DNA of 64,000 nucleotides from Paenibacillus sp. 453mf. Its GTDB lineage: Bacteria > Bacillota > Bacilli > Paenibacillales > Paenibacillaceae. Below the pieces are notes generated by a model. It saw only the letters and a program-made list of their open reading frames with translations, ran no database searches and was not told the origin of the DNA. A program made the translations under genes and the position numbers. Below are positions 49,625 to 59,730 of this stretch, piece by piece. The DNA is taken from positions 310,001 to 374,000 of the forward strand of contig NZ_FPAC01000002.1 in assembly GCF_900116105.1 (NCBI RefSeq), given 5' to 3'. Each line of letters starts with the position of its first letter. The stretch's first letter is position 1.

Positions 49625-50374
49625 ATGGAAGAGCAAGATCGCAAATTAACGGTACGAGCGGTCGAGAGGGCATTGGACATTTTGTTATGCTTTACAGAGC
49701 AATCAGATCTGGGTCTTACCGAAATTTCTGGCAAGATCGGTTTACATAAAAGTACGGTGCATCGTTTGCTGACAACACTTGAGGACAGGGGATTTGTTGT
49801 GCGTAATCCTTTGACGGAGAAGTATCGGCTTGGCATTCGAATTTGGGAGCTTGCGGCACATATGTCCCAGAGTGATGACCCGGCCATCCTCTTGCTGCCT
49901 GCAATGGAGCGCCTTCGTGATCGCTTGGGAGAAACGGTTAGCTTGTATTTGAAGGATGGCAATGAACGGATACGCGTTCAGGCCGTGCAGAGCAATCAAG
50001 CGATTCGAAGGGTAGCACCTGTAGGTGTAAGGCTGCCATTGTCGGTTGGAGCATCGAGTAAAGTGTTGGTTGCGTTTGCAGCAAGAGAAGAGCAGGAGCA
50101 GCTGATACGCAATTTTGATACCCCCTTGTCAGTTGATCAAGATATTTATTTGAGTCAGCTGCAAGAAATCAGGGAATTGGGATATGCAACGAGCTATGAA
50201 GAGAGAGAGCCTGGAGCAGCAGCCGTATCAGCGCCGATCTTTGATCGCAAGGGCAATGTGGCAGCGGCCTTGTCTTTATCCGGACCGATAAGCAGGCTGT
50301 CGGAAGAGACGCTTCGGGAATACGCACCTATTGTTATGGAGACAGCCGCGCAAATGGGATTTATGCTGAGGTAG
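49625..50374 (+). CDS. IclR-family transcriptional regulator
   Basis: A 249-residue regulator. Residues 8-70 form the IclR winged helix (VRAVERALDILLCFTEQSD, LTEISGKIGLHKSTVHRLL), and residues 80-248 the GAF-like effector domain with LGETVSLYLKDG, GASSKVLVAFA near 142 and PGAAAVSAPIFDRKGNVAAAL near 198. IclR proteins usually control catabolic operons for aromatic or sugar acids; no such operon adjoins this gene, and thiC downstream is under a riboswitch. Effector and targets unknown. Confidence 0.88.
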   Translation: MEEQDRKLTVRAVERALDILLCFTEQSDLGLTEISGKIGLHKSTVHRLLTTLEDRGFVVRNPLTEKYRLGIRIWELAAHMSQSDDPAILLLPAMERLRDRLGETVSLYLKDGNERIRVQAVQSNQAIRRVAPVGVRLPLSVGASSKVLVAFAAREEQEQLIRNFDTPLSVDQDIYLSQLQEIRELGYATSYEEREPGAAAVSAPIFDRKGNVAAALSLSGPISRLSEETLREYAPIVMETAAQMGFMLR

Positions 50375-50499
50375 CTCTCCTTTGTAATGAACGAATGGAG
50401 AATAAAGGTTGAAAATGTGCTGTGAATGAGATAATCTTGTATGGACCTCAATTTAGACGAAGGATAGGGGTCAAACATGAATAACAATAACAATTTACT

Positions 50500-50590
50500 A
50501 GGGGAGCCCGAAATGCCGGGCTGAGATGGTACTGCAAGGTGCCGGACTCTTTGTACCTGATCTGGATCATACCAGCGTAGGGAAGTAATT
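50500..50590 (+). ncRNA. TPP riboswitch (THI element)
   Basis: The conserved parts of the thiamine pyrophosphate riboswitch are present in order: GGGGAGCCC near 50500, GGGCTGAGATGG at 50518-50529, a variable helix with GTGCCGGACTCTTTG, and CCTGATCTGGATCATACCAG then CGTAGGGAAGTAA ending near 50588. It lies about 240 bases before thiC and is followed by an intrinsic terminator, so TPP should cause transcription to stop. A possible promoter is TTGAAA (50409-50414) with TAATCT (50432-50437). Confidence 0.93.
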
Positions 50591-50692
50591 GGCGATAAAT
50601 ATCGATAAGATCCGTGATATATGGTGAAGGTTCTGCTATTAACCTATGCAGCTCCATTAGCCTGTACACAACACAAGATCTTATATGGATTA

Positions 50693-50726
50693 GAGCTGAT
50701 TCCCCCTGTGGGAATCAGCTCTTTTT
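50693..50726 (+). terminator. Riboswitch-controlled terminator before thiC
   Basis: GAGCTGATTCCC (50693-50704) pairs perfectly with GGGAATCAGCTC (50710-50721) and five T follow. It is the expression platform of the TPP riboswitch. Confidence 0.9.
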
Positions 50727-50766
50727 GTTGCTGCAGCTTCTATATAACTGGCTATCGTTTGTATAG

Positions 50767-52641
<1,875 letters not shown>

Positions 52642-52800
52642 TTAGATCCTTACCGTTTACATTAGGAAAATAATGAGAGAGGCCGTTTCACAGATTGCAG
52701 ATTCTCTAGTTGGGTAAAATAAATGTGAGAGCCATAGGAATGTGAGAGCGATATGACAGCTGTCAAAATTTCATATGATGCCAAGGAGGGAATCGCATTT

Positions 52801-53280
52801 ATGAATACTCCAGTAGCGAATCAAGAAGCAATTGAGACGGTGAGAGATTTGATCAAAGGTATAGATACAGCGATGCTGACAACTGTAACAACAGAAGGGC
52901 TTGTCTCCCGTCCGATGAAGACTCAGGAGGTTGAATTCGACGGAGATCTTTGGTTCTTGACGAAAAAGGACACAAACAAATATCAGGAATTGATTCAGAA
53001 TCCGTTGGTCAATGTAGCCTATGTCGGTAAATCCTATGTTTCCATTCGGGGGGAAGCGGAGCTGATTCAGGATCCGGCGAAAGTGAAGGAATTTTGGAAC
53101 AAAGCCTATGAGATGCTGCTTGATGTTTCCTATGATGATCCTTCGCTGGTGCTCATTAAGATTCAGGCAGATACCGCCGAATATTGGGAAACAGGCAGCA
53201 AAACCAAGCTGGTCAAGAATCTTATTAACAAAATGACAGGCAAAAATGAGATGGATTTGAACAAGACCGTAGATCTGTAA
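52801..53280 (+). CDS. Pyridoxamine-phosphate-oxidase-fold general stress protein
   Basis: A 159-residue FMN-binding split-barrel protein of the general stress protein 26 / YdaG group. Residues 20-60 show IDTAMLTTVTTEGLVSRPM and the strand GDLWFLTKKDTNK, and VAYVGKSYVSIRGEAEL near 74 is typical. Such proteins bind FMN or related cofactors and are induced under stress in Bacillus; the reaction is unknown. The ATG at 52801 is chosen because AAGGAGGG lies 10 bases upstream; a longer frame from 52753 has no ribosome site. Terminator at 53308. Confidence 0.8.
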   Translation: MNTPVANQEAIETVRDLIKGIDTAMLTTVTTEGLVSRPMKTQEVEFDGDLWFLTKKDTNKYQELIQNPLVNVAYVGKSYVSIRGEAELIQDPAKVKEFWNKAYEMLLDVSYDDPSLVLIKIQADTAEYWETGSKTKLVKNLINKMTGKNEMDLNKTVDL

Positions 53281-53307
53281 CGGAGCTTGTATATGATCAT
53301 ACTTACC

Positions 53308-53340
53308 AGGGGGTCCTCATATGGGGGCCCCCACTTTTTT
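53308..53340 (+). terminator. Terminator of the stress protein gene
   Basis: AGGGGGTCC pairs with GGGCCCCC-type arm (53308-53332) and six T follow after CACT. Confidence 0.75.
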
Positions 53341-53516
53341 GTGTGCTTCATATTTAATGCAGTGAATCAACTTCATATTTGAGAACCGATATTCATAAAT
53401 TACACTCCTTCTTAGGGGGCTGTAAGATTTCGTGATTTCCTCATTTTGCATAAAGCAGGAACTCTTGAAACAAAATAGGATGACTTCAAAATTTTCCAGT
53501 AAAGAAGGTGTTCCCT

Positions 53517-54371
53517 GTGTATTTTTATAAAGAGGATCTCATCAACATTATCGTGCCAGACAAGCCAGATCCAGCTGCGGCTAAGGTGCTGCAAGAAGCT
53601 TTGGGTGGAAGGTTCGGTGAAATGCGTACGATGATGCAGTATTTTTTTCAGAGCAGTAATTTCCGCGGGAATAAGACCCAATATCGTGATTTGATGCGAG
53701 GTGTATTTCTGGAGGAGATCAGCCATGTCGAGCTGGTGCAGACGACGATTAATCAGCTCCTGAACGGATCAGGTGAGGAGACGCCTGGCGACGCGGGTGT
53801 TGATGGTGCTCCGCTAGATGAGGCTGTTAGACATGCGAATCCGCATCACTTCATCGTTGGTGCGCAAGGGTCTCTGCCTGTAGATGCAGCCGGAAATCCG
53901 TGGATGGGCAATTATGTATACAACCATGGCAATCTCGTGGCTGACCTTATGGATAATCTGGTGCTTGAATCGACGGGTGTTCTGCAAAAGTCCCGTATTT
54001 ATGAGATGAGCTCCAATAAGACGTTCAGAGAAACCTTAGCCTTTCTCATCGTGCGGGACAATGCGCATCAGAACGCGTTCGCCAAAGCGCTTGAGACGCT
54101 TGGTGTAGAGTGGGGCAAGCTGTTCCCGGTGCCTAATTATGATATCCACAAGTATCCGGAGTGCAGAAAATATGTAGACATGGGCTTCCATAACGCACAA
54201 TTTAACTTTAGGCTGGACGATACCCGGATTGGGGAGATTTTCAGCGGAAAATCCCCTAGCCGTAATGGCGGGGAGCTTGAGGTAACGGCCCCTCCAATCG
54301 GACATCCGGTACCTATGCTGCCAGACATGCCGAACGAGCATGCTCCAGGTCTTAACGACTTAAACAGATAA
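53517..54371 (+). CDS. Manganese catalase
   Basis: A 284-residue non-heme catalase with a four-helix bundle holding two Mn ions, degrading hydrogen peroxide. Ligand motifs are visible: FGEMRTMMQYFFQS with the first Glu near residue 36, FLEEISHVELVQTTI (Glu and His near 66-69), the Glu in LVLESTGVLQ near 150 and the His in RDNAHQNAFAKAL near 182. YdbD/YjqC-type proteins of Bacillales are of this length; some are in the spore coat. The GTG at 53517 fits AAGAAGG 8 bases upstream; a GTG at 53508 overlaps that site. Bidirectional terminator follows. Confidence 0.9.
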   Translation: MYFYKEDLINIIVPDKPDPAAAKVLQEALGGRFGEMRTMMQYFFQSSNFRGNKTQYRDLMRGVFLEEISHVELVQTTINQLLNGSGEETPGDAGVDGAPLDEAVRHANPHHFIVGAQGSLPVDAAGNPWMGNYVYNHGNLVADLMDNLVLESTGVLQKSRIYEMSSNKTFRETLAFLIVRDNAHQNAFAKALETLGVEWGKLFPVPNYDIHKYPECRKYVDMGFHNAQFNFRLDDTRIGEIFSGKSPSRNGGELEVTAPPIGHPVPMLPDMPNEHAPGLNDLNR

Positions 54372-54411
54372 CAGCCTGGTTTCTATGTGAAAATAATGCG
54401 AAGCTAAATAG

Positions 54412-54460
54412 AAAAACTCCAGTTCTCCTCGCTTCCTGGCAGCGAGGATCTGGAGTTTTT
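54412..54460. terminator. Bidirectional terminator after the Mn catalase gene
   Basis: AAAAACTCCAG (54412-54422) pairs with CTGGAGTTTTT (54450-54460); CCTCGC/GCGAGG pairs within. It also serves the convergent amidohydrolase gene. Confidence 0.92.
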
Positions 54461-54520
54461 CTAATGGAAACGAAATCTGCTAGGCATCCACCTGTAAGTT
54501 CTCAGCCTGCGGCCGTAAGA

Positions 54521-55951
54521 TTATCCTGCCGGTACTGTCAATTTGATATGCGCCGGCACCGGAGGCTTCACTTCAGCAGGAATTCCTGCCTTAAAAGTGA
54601 TGCCATTCACTCTTTCCTTGAATTCGGCTTTGGCCTGTTCAATTACTCCGTCTGTATTAAGAAGCAGATCATAAGCAGATAGAGCCATCAGCTTCGCGGC
54701 ATAATGCATCCCCTTCATTCCAATGGAAGAGCCGAAGGAGGCGGTGGCCTGCCAAGTGTGGACTTGAACCCCCAGTGGAGCGCAAGTCGTCATGACCTGA
54801 CCCATCGGTGCGATCCAGGACACATCACCTACATCAGAAGAGCCGCCCATCGTTATACCAAAGAATTGTTTATTATTGATAAATTCTGTCGGTAGAATGG
54901 ATTTGTCAGAGCGCATCGCAGCTTCTGGATTGGCTGCCAGGACATCTGGATGAATGCTTTTAAGCAGCTGTTCGGCAAACACTTCTTCTTCCGGAGTATA
55001 AAGGATAGGATCTGCAATTTCGGTTTGAGCATGCATGAGATCATTCAGCGTGGCATTCGGCAGTGTATCATAGCAGCCAGCCTTGATGTCCCAGTGTACA
55101 CTCGTTTCTGTCATCATTGCTGCACCTTGGGCGATTTTGATGAGACGGTCGAGCAAATGATCTACTGCTGTTCGGTCTTTTCCACGTAAAAAGTAGTATA
55201 CGCTTGCCGCATCTGGTACGATATTCGGCGCCTGGCCGCCGTTTGTAATCTGATAGTGAATTCGGCTGCCGTCCGGCACATGCTCACGAAGGTAATTGGC
55301 GCCGACATTCATCAGCTCAACCGCATCCAAGGCACTGCGGCCCAGGTGAGGGGCGGCTCCGGCGTGTGCCGTACGCCCTGAGAAGAAGAACTCGACACCG
55401 GTCAGCGCCTGCATGCTGTAGTTGGCCGCCATATTGGAGCTGCCTGGATGCCAGGTAAGTACACAGTCGAGATCATCGAACACGCCATCTCTGGCCATAA
55501 AGGTCTTGCCGGATAACAGTTCTTCAGCAGGGCAGCCATAATAACGAATTGTACCGGGGAGCGCTCCTTCGTGAATGAGCTGCTTAAGCGCAGTGACAGC
55601 TTCTACTCCAGCGGTTCCTAGCAGATTATGACCACATCCATGTCCAGGACCACCGGTATTGATTGGAGTCTGATCGGGACTCACGGACTGTGACAGACCA
55701 GGGAGTGCGTCAAACTCGCCGAGGATGCCGATCACCGGACTTCCCTGACCGTATTCGGCTACAAAGGCGGTAGGAATTTCACCCACACCTGCAGTGATTC
55801 TAAACCCCTCTTTTTCAAGAAAACCAGCCTGAAGAGAGGAGGCGTAGGATTCTGTATAGCCGACCTCGGGATGATCCCATATATCCTTAGCCATTTTTGT
55901 AAAATGCGATTCACCTGCGTTAAGGGCTTGTATCAGATTTGTTTTGCTCAT
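54521..55951 (-). CDS. M20-family amidohydrolase, AbgB-like
   Basis: A 476-residue zinc peptidase/amidohydrolase resembling subunit B of p-aminobenzoyl-glutamate hydrolase. Metal-site motifs: GGPGHGCGHNLLGT near residue 99, GCPAEELLSGK near 138, LTWHPGSSN near 165, and HAGAAPHLGRSALDA near 196 in the lid domain; MGGSSDVGDVSW near 369 carries a further ligand. It should cleave N-acyl or aminobenzoyl amino acids. It lies 103 bases after an MFS importer gene on the same strand, likely one operon, and opposite a GAF-PucR regulator. Start preceded by GGAGG. Confidence 0.88.
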   Translation of the reverse strand: MSKTNLIQALNAGESHFTKMAKDIWDHPEVGYTESYASSLQAGFLEKEGFRITAGVGEIPTAFVAEYGQGSPVIGILGEFDALPGLSQSVSPDQTPINTGGPGHGCGHNLLGTAGVEAVTALKQLIHEGALPGTIRYYGCPAEELLSGKTFMARDGVFDDLDCVLTWHPGSSNMAANYSMQALTGVEFFFSGRTAHAGAAPHLGRSALDAVELMNVGANYLREHVPDGSRIHYQITNGGQAPNIVPDAASVYYFLRGKDRTAVDHLLDRLIKIAQGAAMMTETSVHWDIKAGCYDTLPNATLNDLMHAQTEIADPILYTPEEEVFAEQLLKSIHPDVLAANPEAAMRSDKSILPTEFINNKQFFGITMGGSSDVGDVSWIAPMGQVMTTCAPLGVQVHTWQATASFGSSIGMKGMHYAAKLMALSAYDLLLNTDGVIEQAKAEFKERVNGITFKAGIPAEVKPPVPAHIKLTVPAG

Positions 55952-56054
55952 GCTTCATACCTCCGGTTTTGTGAATTTTATAGGCTTCCATGGCCGATTA
56001 ACATAGAACTGTATAACATTGAGTGAGACTACAGAAGCAAAGCTCAGGAAAAAA

Positions 56055-57293
56055 TCAGTGTCTTGCCGGCAAAGCACCTGCTGGTTGATCTGTAATGTGA
56101 TCATCAGGCTGATTGTTTAATCTAGGGATGGTTAACGAAATGATTGCAGCGACGAGGCAGGATGCCGTTAGGAATAAAAAGGCGCTGTTGTAAGAGTTCG
56201 TAGATAATATAAGAAAACCCATAATAGCTGGAGATAGGATACCTGCTGCCTGTCCGCCAAAATTGATCATGCCAAAGGCTGTACCGACCACTCTTTGCTT
56301 CATCAGTCGATGGGGCAGCGTAAATACAAAGGACAGTGTGAAGGAGCCAAACGCCATGGCAAGACTCATACACAGCATAATTTCGGCGAGTCCGCCGGCA
56401 CGAGTAACGAGGAACAAGAATAGAGCATACATGAACAGGCAGCCTGTCACTACATACTTCGCTCTGGCTCCGATGCGATCGATAATCCGTCCGCTGACCA
56501 GCATACCAAGAGCGGCGATCACTGCTGGAATCGCGGATACAAGACCTGCTGCCTTCAGGTCAATCCCTTGAGCCTCAATCAGATAGGTAGGCATCCACGA
56601 GGATAGTCCCCAGCTGGCAATGTTGGCAAAGAAGAAGAGTGCCATTACTTTCCATAGGGTTGTGTTGCGAAGCAGCTCCTTGTATACACCCTTTTCAGCT
56701 TTGGGTAAAGAAGAAGCACCTTTCTTGTGTGAAGATCCTCTAGTGATGTAGAGGAACCATATAACGAGTACAACGCCAAGCAGGGAAATCGCGAGAAATG
56801 TATGTCTCCACCCTAACCACAGGAGGAGCGGTGTACAAATAATAGGGGCGATCGCTCCTCCGAGTGCATTGGAGGACATCATGGTCGTTTGGGCTTTGGT
56901 ACGTTTTTCTGTGGAAAAATAATCAGAGATGGCTTTGGTGCTGGCAGAAGGATAGGCTCCTTCCCCAATCCCGAAGAGGAAACGAATCACGAGTAGAGAG
57001 GCTAGGGACCAAGCGGCGCCGGATAAACCGGTGAATAGGGACCAGAACAGGATAGCGACGACGATGACTTTGCGTGAACCGAACTTGTCAGCGAGCCATC
57101 CACCGGGAATTTGCATGAGCGCATAACCGACGAAAAAGCTGCTCAGTACAATGCCGAGTGCCGAAGCATCCAGATTCATGTCTTGCCCCATTTGGCTGAG
57201 AGCCAAAGTGATTACCCCTCGGTCAATATAGGAGACAATCCAGGCTGCAAATAAGGCGGTAAGTATCAATTTACTGCTGGGCTCTTTTTTCAT
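56055..57293 (-). CDS. MFS transporter, anion:cation symporter type
   Basis: A 412-residue transporter with 12 membrane helices of the ACS family (ExuT/GudP/phthalate-like). Helix 1 reads LILTALFAAWIVSYIDRGVI, motif A is GGWLADKFGSRKVIV near residue 64, and GIGEGAYPSASTKAISDYF near 111 is the ACS signature. It likely imports an organic anion that the downstream amidohydrolase cleaves. ATG preceded by GGAGGTGAG. The divergent regulatory region with the PucR-type gene carries two dyads. Confidence 0.87.
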   Translation of the reverse strand: MKKEPSSKLILTALFAAWIVSYIDRGVITLALSQMGQDMNLDASALGIVLSSFFVGYALMQIPGGWLADKFGSRKVIVVAILFWSLFTGLSGAAWSLASLLVIRFLFGIGEGAYPSASTKAISDYFSTEKRTKAQTTMMSSNALGGAIAPIICTPLLLWLGWRHTFLAISLLGVVLVIWFLYITRGSSHKKGASSLPKAEKGVYKELLRNTTLWKVMALFFFANIASWGLSSWMPTYLIEAQGIDLKAAGLVSAIPAVIAALGMLVSGRIIDRIGARAKYVVTGCLFMYALFLFLVTRAGGLAEIMLCMSLAMAFGSFTLSFVFTLPHRLMKQRVVGTAFGMINFGGQAAGILSPAIMGFLILSTNSYNSAFLFLTASCLVAAIISLTIPRLNNQPDDHITDQPAGALPARH

Positions 57294-57330
57294 AGCAACT
57301 CACCTCCAAACGATTGTGTTAAGTATGGTA

Positions 57331-57394
57331 ACATTTTATAATGTGAGTTAACGAATATCATTGTTCATATGACTAATGTTTTATATAGAACATT
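57331..57394. promoter_or_regulatory. Two dyads in the MFS/PucR divergent region
   Basis: ACATT-TTAT-AATGT (57331-57344) and AATGTT-N8-AACATT (57375-57394) share the half-site AATGTT/AACATT. They sit between the divergent starts and are candidate binding sites for the PucR-type regulator. Confidence 0.5.
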
Positions 57395-57487
57395 GTAGGT
57401 ATCTCCAATGACAATACAATTTCAGTTAAATTGCATTTATTTATGTTATGTTAATTGACATCGTGTGGTTGTGAAGGGGTGTTGAGA

Positions 57488-59572
57488 GTGGATCTGTCTC
57501 AATTTTTGGAGAAGAGATTTGGAAACGCGGATTATGGCGCATGGTTTTATACGGAGGATGACGGAAGCTTATACCCGTGGCTGGGAACGGCCAGGGCCAA
57601 TAGGCTCATGATGCATTTTAAGGCCGCAATGCTATTGCCGTTTCAACTGGACAGGGAAGAAATCATATGCCGTACCTTGCAAGTACAAGAATCTGAGCTC
57701 TTATGCATCTACTTTTCACCGAATTATGCTTCAGAACAGAGACATATGCTGATGCTGATCGAAGCCGAAGGCGGGATGGCAGACAGTGAGCTTGAGCAGC
57801 TGGTGATGCTGACGCGAATTGAGCTGCTGACGCGAAGGCTGGAGAAGCAAAAGCTTGATCATGAACGATGGCTAGAAGGTCTCCGGGCACTGACCTCCTC
57901 CCTTGACCTGAATGAATTACTCCTGCACATTATGCAGAATGCGCTGAAGGTTATCCCTGCTGCGGATTGCGGCTTCTTCATGATGTATGACGAGGTGGAG
58001 AAGAGACTGGTACCCAAGGCGAGCATTGGGATCAAAGATACGATTTATCAGTTTCAGACAAGGCACACCCAGGGGATTACAGGTAAAGTATTCAGCAGCG
58101 GAATGGGGAAGATTTACAACTCTAAAACGGCCCTGGATGCGATGGACGATGTTCCGAAGGATACGCTGAGCTATCTTGTTAACGCTTTTGGCGGAGATGT
58201 GGTGCAGGTGATATCTGTCATTGCGGTCCCAGTCACGATGAATCGGGATCGGATTGGAGTTATGCTGGTGCATCAGCTGCAGGATGGAAGGAGACCTTTT
58301 CATGATCAGGACCTGCTGCATCTTCAGGGCTTTGCAGATCAAGCAGCCATTGCGATATCCAATGCCAGAATGTACTCAGAGCTGCGGGAAGCGAACCAAT
58401 ATCTCGTTAAACGAAGCGACATTCACAATGTGTTTACCAAGCTTTCTGTTCGGCAAGAAAGTGTGGAGGTGCTGGTGGATCAAGTGCTGGGTATGCTGAA
58501 GCTGCCACTACGTTTTGTTGACCTGCTGTTGAACAACTGGCATCCTGCATCTGTCGATAAGCATGAGCTCTCACATCTGGACCTGTTTCAGTTGTTTGAA
58601 TCCAATAAAGCTCCTGTTACGATAACGGGCAGTCATGATCATGCGTATTATTTGTACCCTGTGGTGAATGGCCCGGTGCTGCTGGGCGTATTCGTTATTC
58701 CGCTGCTTCGTCCGATGGAGCCGCTGGATCATATTGTACTGGAGCAGGGAGGGGCTATCGTCGCACTGCAGCTAATGAACACTCACTCCGCTACAGAAAT
58801 GTATTACAAACGGAGCCATGAGTTTTTTAACGAGCTGGTGCAGTATCGTGAGCCTGAACGTGTAGCGGCCAAGATGAGTAATTTTGGACTGCCTAAGGAT
58901 GCTCCTCTGTTCGTTAGTGTCCTTCACCTTCTGGGGGAGCATGGGGATCTGAAGCAGCGCGAAATTGATTTGCGCAAATTGATACTTGATTTAGAAAAAG
59001 AGCTCGGCCATAGTGACAAGCTGCTGTTTGGCTCCCATGATAAAGTGACGATTATTGCAGCAGCGCTGAATATCGCTCAGCAAAAGCAAATGGTGGATCG
59101 GATGAGAGCAGCTGCTGAGCGTTGGGCAAGAACAACGGGCAAATCCGTCAGCGGGGGGATTGGCGGCTTGTACAGCGGTCTTGACCTGGTGGCTAGGAGT
59201 AACGATGAGGCACTCGACGCCTTGTCCCTCCTGCTGCGCAGGCGAAAGACGGGGCTCACCCGTTATGAGGATATCGGGGTGAATCAGTTGTTTCTCAATC
59301 AGGAGCCTGCCAAGATTGAGCATTATATCGAGAGCGTGCTATCTCCACTGCATTCGAGGGGCAAGCAGCAGGGAGAAGATCTGGTACGTACGCTAAAAGC
59401 TTACATGGCTGCAAATCGCTCAGCTTCAGCAGCTGCCGAAGAGCTGCATATTCACATCAACACATTGTACCACCGGCTGCATAAGATTGAGGAGCTGATG
59501 CAGGTCAGTTTAAGGGATCCCGATGACTGGCTCAAGGTATATCTGGCTTGCCATCTCAGCGAGACCTATTGA
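57488..59572 (+). CDS. GAF-domain PucR/CdaR-type transcriptional regulator
   Basis: A 694-residue activator-like protein. Residues about 130-300 form a GAF domain (LTSSLDLNELLLHIMQNAL, AADCGFFMMYDE, QTRHTQGITGKVF, GFADQAAIAISNARMYS). A middle region follows with a GGDEF-like CdaR segment (about 470-600, SVSGGIGGLYSGLDL). The C-terminus is the PucR helix-turn-helix (LVRTLKAYMAANRSASAAA, then LHIHINTLYHRLHKIEELM). The GTG at 57488 has GAAGGGG 8 bases upstream; a TTG at 57455 adds an unlikely Cys-rich leader. Divergent from the MFS-amidohydrolase operon, which it probably controls in response to a small ligand. Confidence 0.85.
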   Translation: MDLSQFLEKRFGNADYGAWFYTEDDGSLYPWLGTARANRLMMHFKAAMLLPFQLDREEIICRTLQVQESELLCIYFSPNYASEQRHMLMLIEAEGGMADSELEQLVMLTRIELLTRRLEKQKLDHERWLEGLRALTSSLDLNELLLHIMQNALKVIPAADCGFFMMYDEVEKRLVPKASIGIKDTIYQFQTRHTQGITGKVFSSGMGKIYNSKTALDAMDDVPKDTLSYLVNAFGGDVVQVISVIAVPVTMNRDRIGVMLVHQLQDGRRPFHDQDLLHLQGFADQAAIAISNARMYSELREANQYLVKRSDIHNVFTKLSVRQESVEVLVDQVLGMLKLPLRFVDLLLNNWHPASVDKHELSHLDLFQLFESNKAPVTITGSHDHAYYLYPVVNGPVLLGVFVIPLLRPMEPLDHIVLEQGGAIVALQLMNTHSATEMYYKRSHEFFNELVQYREPERVAAKMSNFGLPKDAPLFVSVLHLLGEHGDLKQREIDLRKLILDLEKELGHSDKLLFGSHDKVTIIAAALNIAQQKQMVDRMRAAAERWARTTGKSVSGGIGGLYSGLDLVARSNDEALDALSLLLRRRKTGLTRYEDIGVNQLFLNQEPAKIEHYIESVLSPLHSRGKQQGEDLVRTLKAYMAANRSASAAAEELHIHINTLYHRLHKIEELMQVSLRDPDDWLKVYLACHLSETY

Positions 59573-59674
59573 ACTGGCCCGGAAATTTAGAGATATGCAT
59601 CTAATTATCAAGAGCCGATGAATCTATCATTCTTGCGGAGATGGCCGTTCGATAAACAAATATGAAATTTAAAT

Positions 59675-59713
59675 AGGCCGTATCCAACTGCCCAAGGGCA
59701 GAGGATACGGCCT
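59675..59713 (-). terminator. Terminator of acnA
   Basis: AGGCCGTATCC (59675-59685) pairs with GGATACGGCCT (59703-59713), with GCCC/GGGC inside. On the minus strand it leads into TATTTAAATTT, a moderate T-rich tail. Confidence 0.7.
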
Positions 59714-59730
59714 TACTATTGATTCGTGGA

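Noticed and set aside
57455..57487. TTG start adding a Cys-containing leader to the PucR-type regulator
   Set aside because: The ribosome site GAAGGGG lies inside this leader and serves the GTG at 57488.
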